A DNA stretch of 64,000 nucleotides from Sulfitobacter sp. JL08 (GTDB taxonomy: Bacteria; Pseudomonadota; Alphaproteobacteria; Rhodobacterales; Rhodobacteraceae), in assembly GCF_003352045.1 (NCBI RefSeq), contig NZ_CP025815.1:62001-126000 (forward strand), read 5' to 3'. The position numbers were made by a program, and so were the translations under genes. How positions within the stretch are numbered: the first letter of the stretch is position 1; each line of letters begins with the position of its first letter. Below are positions 60,157-64,000 of this stretch, piece by piece. The notes below the pieces were generated by a model. It was given only the letters and a program-made list of their open reading frames with translations, was not told the DNA's origin and did no database searches.

Positions 60157-60226
60157 CGACAAGGTCGCGCGCGCCACCCCTGAATTTCGCCCTTGATTTC
60201 CCGCTCGTGAATCACAGGTTTCGCCT

Positions 60227-61762
60227 ATGAAACTACGCTTGATACTTGGCGATCAACTCAGCCCGCATATGTCCGGTCTTGCTGATCTTGATCCGGAAAA
60301 CGATCTGATATTGATGTGCGAGGTGCGCAGCGAAGCCACCTATGTCAAGCATCACAAGAAAAAGATCGCCTTCCTGTTTTCGGCAATGCGCCACTTTGCG
60401 TCCGCCCTGACCAGCAAGGGTCTGAATGTACGCTATGTGCGCTATGACGATCCTGACAACACCGGCTCACTGCTGGGCGAGGTGTCGCGCGCGGTTGCAC
60501 AGGATGACGTGACCGAAATCATCCTGACTGCGCCGGGCGAATACCGTTTGCGCGCTGAAATGCAAGGGTGGTCCGATACGCTTGGCCTGCCGGTCAGCAT
60601 CAGGGAAGATGACAGGTTTCTGTGTTCCACGGCTGAATTTGCGCAATGGGCCAAAGGGCGCAAGCAGTTGCGGATGGAGTATTTTTACCGCGAAATGCGC
60701 CGCAAATATAATGTTCTGATGGATCAGGACGATCCCATTGGCGGCCAATGGAATTTTGACGCCGAAAACCGCAAACCGCCCGCCAGCGGACTGGACATTC
60801 CCGATACGTATCGCGCCCAGCCTGATGCCACCACGCAAGAGGTGATTGATCTGGTCGAAACCTGTTTTCCCGACCATTTCGGCGATCTTTCCCCGTTTCA
60901 TTTCGCAGTGACACGGTCGCAGGCCCTGACGGCTTTGGATCAGTTCATCGCCAAACGCCTGTCCCTGTTCGGCGATTATCAGGATGCGATGATTCAGGGT
61001 GAGCCCTGGATGTTTCACAGCCATATTGGCCTTTATCTGAACTGCGGCCTGCTGGACCCGCTTGAATGTATCGAACGGGCGGAATCCGCCTATCACAAGG
61101 GAAACGCACCGCTGAACGCCGTCGAAGGCTTTATTCGTCAGATATTGGGGTGGCGCGAATATGTGCGCGGTATCTACTGGCTCAAAATGCCAGAGTATAA
61201 AACCGCGAATTTTCTGGAAGCCAGTCGGCCCCTGCCGGAATTCTACTGGTCCGGCGATACCCAGATGAACTGTCTGCGCCAGTGTGTGAATGAAACCAGG
61301 GCTAACGCCTATGCGCACCACATCCAGCGCCTAATGGTATTGGGCAATTTCGCACTGATCGCGGGGCTGGACCCCGAAGAAGTAAACGAATGGTACCTGC
61401 TGGTTTACGCCGATGCCTATGAATGGGTCGAACTGCCCAATGTCACGGGAATGATCCTGTTTGCTGATGGCGGGCTTCTGGCGTCAAAACCCTATGCCGC
61501 CAGTGGTTCTTATATCAACCGGATGTCGGATTATTGCGGGTCCTGCAAATACAAGCCCACGGTCAAGAACGGCCCGACAGCCTGCCCGTTCAATTATCTT
61601 TACTGGGATTTTCTGGATCGCAACAGCGACCGGCTGCGGGGCAATCCGCGCATGGGGTTCATGTACAAAAGCCTTGATCGGATGAGCGATGAAAAACGCC
61701 GCGCGATCGGGGATGACAGCCGCCGGTTCTTCAACGCGATTGCGTCAGATGAAAAAGTCTGA
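60227..61762 (+). CDS. Cryptochrome/photolyase, FeS-BCP (PhrB/CryB) class
   Basis: A 511-residue photolyase-related protein. N-terminal [13 protein letters not shown] and photolyase segments [17 protein letters not shown]-type, [20 protein letters not shown] and the FAD-binding [25 protein letters not shown] are typical of the iron-sulfur bacterial class, which repairs (6-4) photoproducts or senses light. The C-terminal CGSCKY...C cluster pattern fits the [4Fe-4S] ligands. The gene overlaps the DUF2256 gene by 14 bases. Confidence 0.92.
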   Translation: MKLRLILGDQLSPHMSGLADLDPENDLILMCEVRSEATYVKHHKKKIAFLFSAMRHFASALTSKGLNVRYVRYDDPDNTGSLLGEVSRAVAQDDVTEIILTAPGEYRLRAEMQGWSDTLGLPVSIREDDRFLCSTAEFAQWAKGRKQLRMEYFYREMRRKYNVLMDQDDPIGGQWNFDAENRKPPASGLDIPDTYRAQPDATTQEVIDLVETCFPDHFGDLSPFHFAVTRSQALTALDQFIAKRLSLFGDYQDAMIQGEPWMFHSHIGLYLNCGLLDPLECIERAESAYHKGNAPLNAVEGFIRQILGWREYVRGIYWLKMPEYKTANFLEASRPLPEFYWSGDTQMNCLRQCVNETRANAYAHHIQRLMVLGNFALIAGLDPEEVNEWYLLVYADAYEWVELPNVTGMILFADGGLLASKPYAASGSYINRMSDYCGSCKYKPTVKNGPTACPFNYLYWDFLDRNSDRLRGNPRMGFMYKSLDRMSDEKRRAIGDDSRRFFNAIASDEKV

Positions 61763-61913
61763 CCTGCCGCAGAAAACCTGCGCAACCTGTGGCCGCCCGT
61801 TCAGCTGGCGCAAAAAGTGGTCAAAAGTCTGGGACGACGTGCGCTATTGCTCGCAACGCTGCCGCGGCGCGCGCGCGGGCAAACCGCAAAGCGTTGATCA
61901 AGGCAGAAAGTGA
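61749..61913 (+). CDS. DUF2256 small zinc-finger-like protein
   Basis: A 54-residue basic protein with two CxxC pairs: CATCGRPF and YCSQRCRG, separated by [14 protein letters not shown]. Such treble-clef or zinc-ribbon forms are frequent next to cryptochromes. Role unknown, though the fixed neighbourhood hints at a connection with the photolyase. It starts inside the last 14 bases of the photolyase gene, so the two are probably translated together. AT-free downstream; the FNR-type site lies about 150 bases on. Confidence 0.85.
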   Translation: MKKSDLPQKTCATCGRPFSWRKKWSKVWDDVRYCSQRCRGARAGKPQSVDQGRK

Positions 61914-62068
61914 TCAACCCGACGCGTTCACCCGACCAGATGCCGTTCGGACCGGACATTGGGGCACAAGATGGTCAAGAGCGGGTTTGAGCCCGGAGCG
62001 GTCCTTTAACGGTGCAGCAGCAAACGGACTTCTGCACATCACATCGGAAAATCGAAACTGCCCAAAGA

Positions 62069-62110
62069 TTGACGCAGGTCAAGGTGTCAAACCCTCAATT
62101 TTGATAGCAT
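62069..62110 (+). promoter_or_regulatory. FNR/Anr-type box with a correctly placed -10
   Basis: TTGACGCAGGTCAA (62069-62082) is a near-perfect FNR-class dyad. TAGCAT (62105-62110) is a plausible -10, which puts the transcription start near 62117 and the dyad centre at -41.5, the class II activator spacing. The start codon of the DUF2157-like membrane protein is 62145. This suggests activation under low oxygen (FnrL) or nitric oxide (Dnr-like). Confidence 0.6.
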
Positions 62111-62144
62111 CTCAAAACCGTATTTCGACTTTAGGATCAAAAGA

Positions 62145-63395
62145 ATGCAAGCGGTCGCGGACACCACGCTTCTGGTAAAAGATGGGATCATCACCAGCGA
62201 ACAAGCCAAGACAATTGAGGCCAGGGCGCGAGAAACTATGGTCTACCTCGCCATCAACGCCCTTTTGTGCTTCGGCATAATCGCTGCAACCGGTGGCTTC
62301 ATTGCGTGGCTTGGGACACCTGCATCCGTTGCAATAACCGGACTGCTCTTCTCAGGAATGGGCGTTCTGATCCTCGCCTATGTCAGCGAAATGTTCCGAA
62401 TGTTCGGCAATGCTTCGATGCTTATCGGTGCGGGCATGCTGATCGGCGGGGCAAGCGTTGAACTGATGTCCAACTATGAGCAATTCGCAGGAGCAGCCAT
62501 GTCTGCTGGTGGTTTCATTATCGCCGGGGGCGCTGCTTGGGTTTTTATGTCTGAACGAGTTTCCGCGCGCTTCGTGATTGGTTCGATAACTTTGATGGGT
62601 GTTGCGATGCATTTGGTCGGCATCGCATTTTTCTTGGATCAAGCAGACATCTCCGGCGCACCGATTAGCGGTTTCTACTTATACGCGACGGCTGCACTTG
62701 TCATGGCGGGTTTGTTGACCGACGTGCGGCTCGTCACCGCGCTAGCCGTTATCCCGTTTGCCCAGACGCTGGATACCAGTACGAATTATTTTCATGCGGC
62801 TTACGCCTTCTACTCTCCGGAGACCACGCTCTCTATTCTTCAAATGGCAGTTCTGAGCGCTGCTTGTCTCTGGATGGCAGCGCAGCAGCCCGAAAGGATC
62901 GCCAGACACGCTCGTATTTTAGCTGTTATGGCTTTTTTAGTCGCCAATCTGTGTGCACTGGTTGGATCATTGTGGGGGGATTGGATCGGCGAAACCATTT
63001 GGGGGCCTACATTCAGGTGGGAGGCCAACACGACGATGGAGCAACAACAAGCAGCTTGGCGGGAATTCGAAGCAGCCCGAGCAGCATTCCGAGAAACAGC
63101 ATTATATTTGTCCTATAACGTTTATTCGGTCCTCTGGGCGGTAGCATTGACAGCCCTCATTCTCTGGGCTGCGCACAAGTCCCAGCGAGGCCTTTTCAAT
63201 GCCTCTCTTACTTTCGCTGGAATTCACGCCTATACGCAGTTTTTCGAGAGCTACTACGACCAGCCGCTTGCTTATGTCATTGGCGGGATCGCGGCTATAC
63301 CTATTGCTTGGGGTATGTTGAGATTGGATCATTGGATCGTAGCTACGCGTGGTCAAAATGCTTCGTGGAAACAACCGCCAAGTTCACCCACATAA
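62145..63395 (+). CDS. Polytopic membrane protein, DUF2157-like
   Basis: A 416-residue protein with a short cytosolic head (QAVADTTLLVKDGIITSEQAKTIEARA) and about ten hydrophobic helices, for example LAINALLCFGIIAATGGFIAW, VAITGLLFSGMGVLILAYV, AAMSAGGFIIAGGAAWVFM, FVIGSITLMGVAMHLVGIAFFL and ALTALILWAA. The tandem-helix arrangement is like DUF2157 family proteins, of unknown function. GC is lower than in neighbours, which may mark a transferred gene. AGGA precedes the ATG. An FNR-type box is well placed upstream. Confidence 0.75.
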   Translation: MQAVADTTLLVKDGIITSEQAKTIEARARETMVYLAINALLCFGIIAATGGFIAWLGTPASVAITGLLFSGMGVLILAYVSEMFRMFGNASMLIGAGMLIGGASVELMSNYEQFAGAAMSAGGFIIAGGAAWVFMSERVSARFVIGSITLMGVAMHLVGIAFFLDQADISGAPISGFYLYATAALVMAGLLTDVRLVTALAVIPFAQTLDTSTNYFHAAYAFYSPETTLSILQMAVLSAACLWMAAQQPERIARHARILAVMAFLVANLCALVGSLWGDWIGETIWGPTFRWEANTTMEQQQAAWREFEAARAAFRETALYLSYNVYSVLWAVALTALILWAAHKSQRGLFNASLTFAGIHAYTQFFESYYDQPLAYVIGGIAAIPIAWGMLRLDHWIVATRGQNASWKQPPSSPT

Positions 63396-63639
63396 ATGGC
63401 GTCAGGGTGTCGCTTTGGCCAATATCGCGATGCCCCGAAAAGATGACACCTTCCTATTTCATTGACGGATCAGCGTCTCATGTTCGGCCGCGCAGCGAAG
63501 GTCTGAAATGTCCCGCAACTCAACCATCGGGGCAAACAGCGACGAATGACCGGTCCGAACTCCAAAGCCGACTTTCTCGTGCATGGGCGAGGGTCTGCTG
63601 GTACCCTACCCTGAAGCACTCGAAAATGGGATCAGGGCC
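63396..63639. other. Intergenic stretch before the last gene
   Basis: No gene is supported. A frame with an ATG at 63442 (MTPSYFIDGSASHVRPRSEG) runs through most of it but has no recognised similarity and atypical content, so it is not annotated. The stretch is like decayed spacer sequence; no clear promoter, hairpin or repeat was found. Confidence 0.4.
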
Positions 63640-64000
63640 ATGCATCCGACCGAAAAGATTGTTCTACAGTTTCACGAGTCATGGGATCTGCGCGACCCTG
63701 ATCGTGGCGCAGAGGTTATCGCAGACGACTGCGACTTTGAGGATATCGCCCGCGGTGAAAAGCTTGTGGGCAAGGAGGCTTACAAGGCCGATTACCACCG
63801 CTGGCGCGAGGCTTTCCCGGATGGGCTTTGCAAGGTCGAGAACGTCATCGTAAGCGAGGATGGGCAATGGGCCACTGTCGAGTTCCGCAATACCGGCACG
63901 CATACAGGGGTTCTGCGATCAAGCCTTGGGGATTTTCCACCGACCGGAAGAAAAGCTGAGGTTCGCTATTGCTCTGTCATGCGGGTCAAAGACGGGATGG
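63640..64000 (+). CDS. NTF2/SnoaL-like protein, 3' truncated by window
   Basis: The frame starts at ATG 63640 and runs off the window end after 120 residues: MHPTEKIVLQFHESWDLRDP, then ADDCDFEDIARGEKLVGKEAYKADYHRWREAFPDGLCKVENVIV, cited in part as GEKLVGKEAYKADYHRW, and TVEFRNTGTHTGVLRSSLGD. The alternating beta pattern and the early Trp, Asp and Tyr/His positions fit SnoaL-like polyketide cyclase or ester-cyclase proteins of the NTF2 fold. Function unknown. ATG has ATCAGGGCC just upstream, giving AGGG six bases before it. Confidence 0.65.
   Translation, partial: MHPTEKIVLQFHESWDLRDPDRGAEVIADDCDFEDIARGEKLVGKEAYKADYHRWREAFPDGLCKVENVIVSEDGQWATVEFRNTGTHTGVLRSSLGDFPPTGRKAEVRYCSVMRVKDGM

Noticed and set aside
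1-64000. CRISPR array, prophage or insertion sequence
   Set aside because: No spaced direct repeats, integrase, transposase or capsid genes were found; only the two-copy hairpin repeat and small dyads occur.

Overview
The window looks like a chromosomal segment of a marine alphaproteobacterium of the Roseobacter group (Rhodobacteraceae). The evidence is high-GC coding, a Roseobacter-type porin, the leuC-leuD-leuB and glcDEF clusters, a thioredoxin with TPR-like repeats, an rsfS-rlmH pair, and a cryptochrome/photolyase followed by DUF2256. No species can be named from the sequence alone. There is no CRISPR array, insertion sequence, prophage or rRNA; one tRNA (Pro, CGG) is present. Both ends are cut inside genes: panC on the left and an NTF2/SnoaL-like protein on the right.

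Layout. 1-9.4 kb, almost all minus strand: M20 deacylase, CaiB-type CoA transferase, tRNA-Pro, leuB, a divergent secreted EEP-fold protein, a membrane protein, then leuD, an HdeD-like membrane protein and leuC. 9.6-13.1 kb, plus strand: a tiny secreted protein, an intact MscS channel, a Rossmann-like unknown, rsfS and rlmH. 13.1-19.9 kb: two minus-strand unknowns, glcDEF, and two overlapping trypsin-like exoproteases that share a C-terminal tail. 20-30.3 kb: an Hsp20 gene with a heat-shock promoter candidate; a minus-strand ECF sigma/VWA pair; a minus-strand envelope cluster (pmbA-type, IMPase-type, DUF4170, waaA, lpxK); a GNAT protein; and DUF2125. 30.4-40.8 kb: SDR, enoyl-CoA hydratase, an internally deleted MscS protein and a flavoprotein; then minus-strand GST, holA, lptE, leuS and DUF3576; then a porin. 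40.8-55.6 kb: YggS, L,D-transpeptidase, GTP cyclohydrolase II, a response regulator, exonuclease III, the thioredoxin/CnoX-like protein, a LON-domain protein, a Trm112-like protein, UbiH-type hydroxylase, amidase, aminotransferase, ftsK, lolA, a lytic transglycosylase and hspQ. 55.6-64 kb: a gamma-glutamyltransferase-like protein, an anti-sigma/antagonist pair, thiolase, fRMsr, photolyase, DUF2256, a polytopic DUF2157-like protein and the truncated NTF2-like gene.

How the genes work together. Most are housekeeping: leucine synthesis, glycolate oxidation, LPS maturation (lpxK, waaA, lptE), lipoprotein transport (lolA), chromosome segregation (ftsK), ribosome maturation (rsfS, rlmH) and stress defence (hsp20, hspQ, fRMsr, photolyase).

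The most unusual signals are: the second MscS-like gene, which lacks about 110 residues between its pore helix and C-terminus; the tandem proteases with the same terminal GAKFVKP; an ECF sigma factor coupled to a one-TM VWA protein that may be its anti-sigma; a well-placed FNR-type box before the 62.1 kb membrane gene; a possible small RNA with an anti-Shine-Dalgarno stretch after the response regulator; a repeated intergenic hairpin element in two copies; and a helical insert in the porin. None of these is proven to be a new system by sequence alone.
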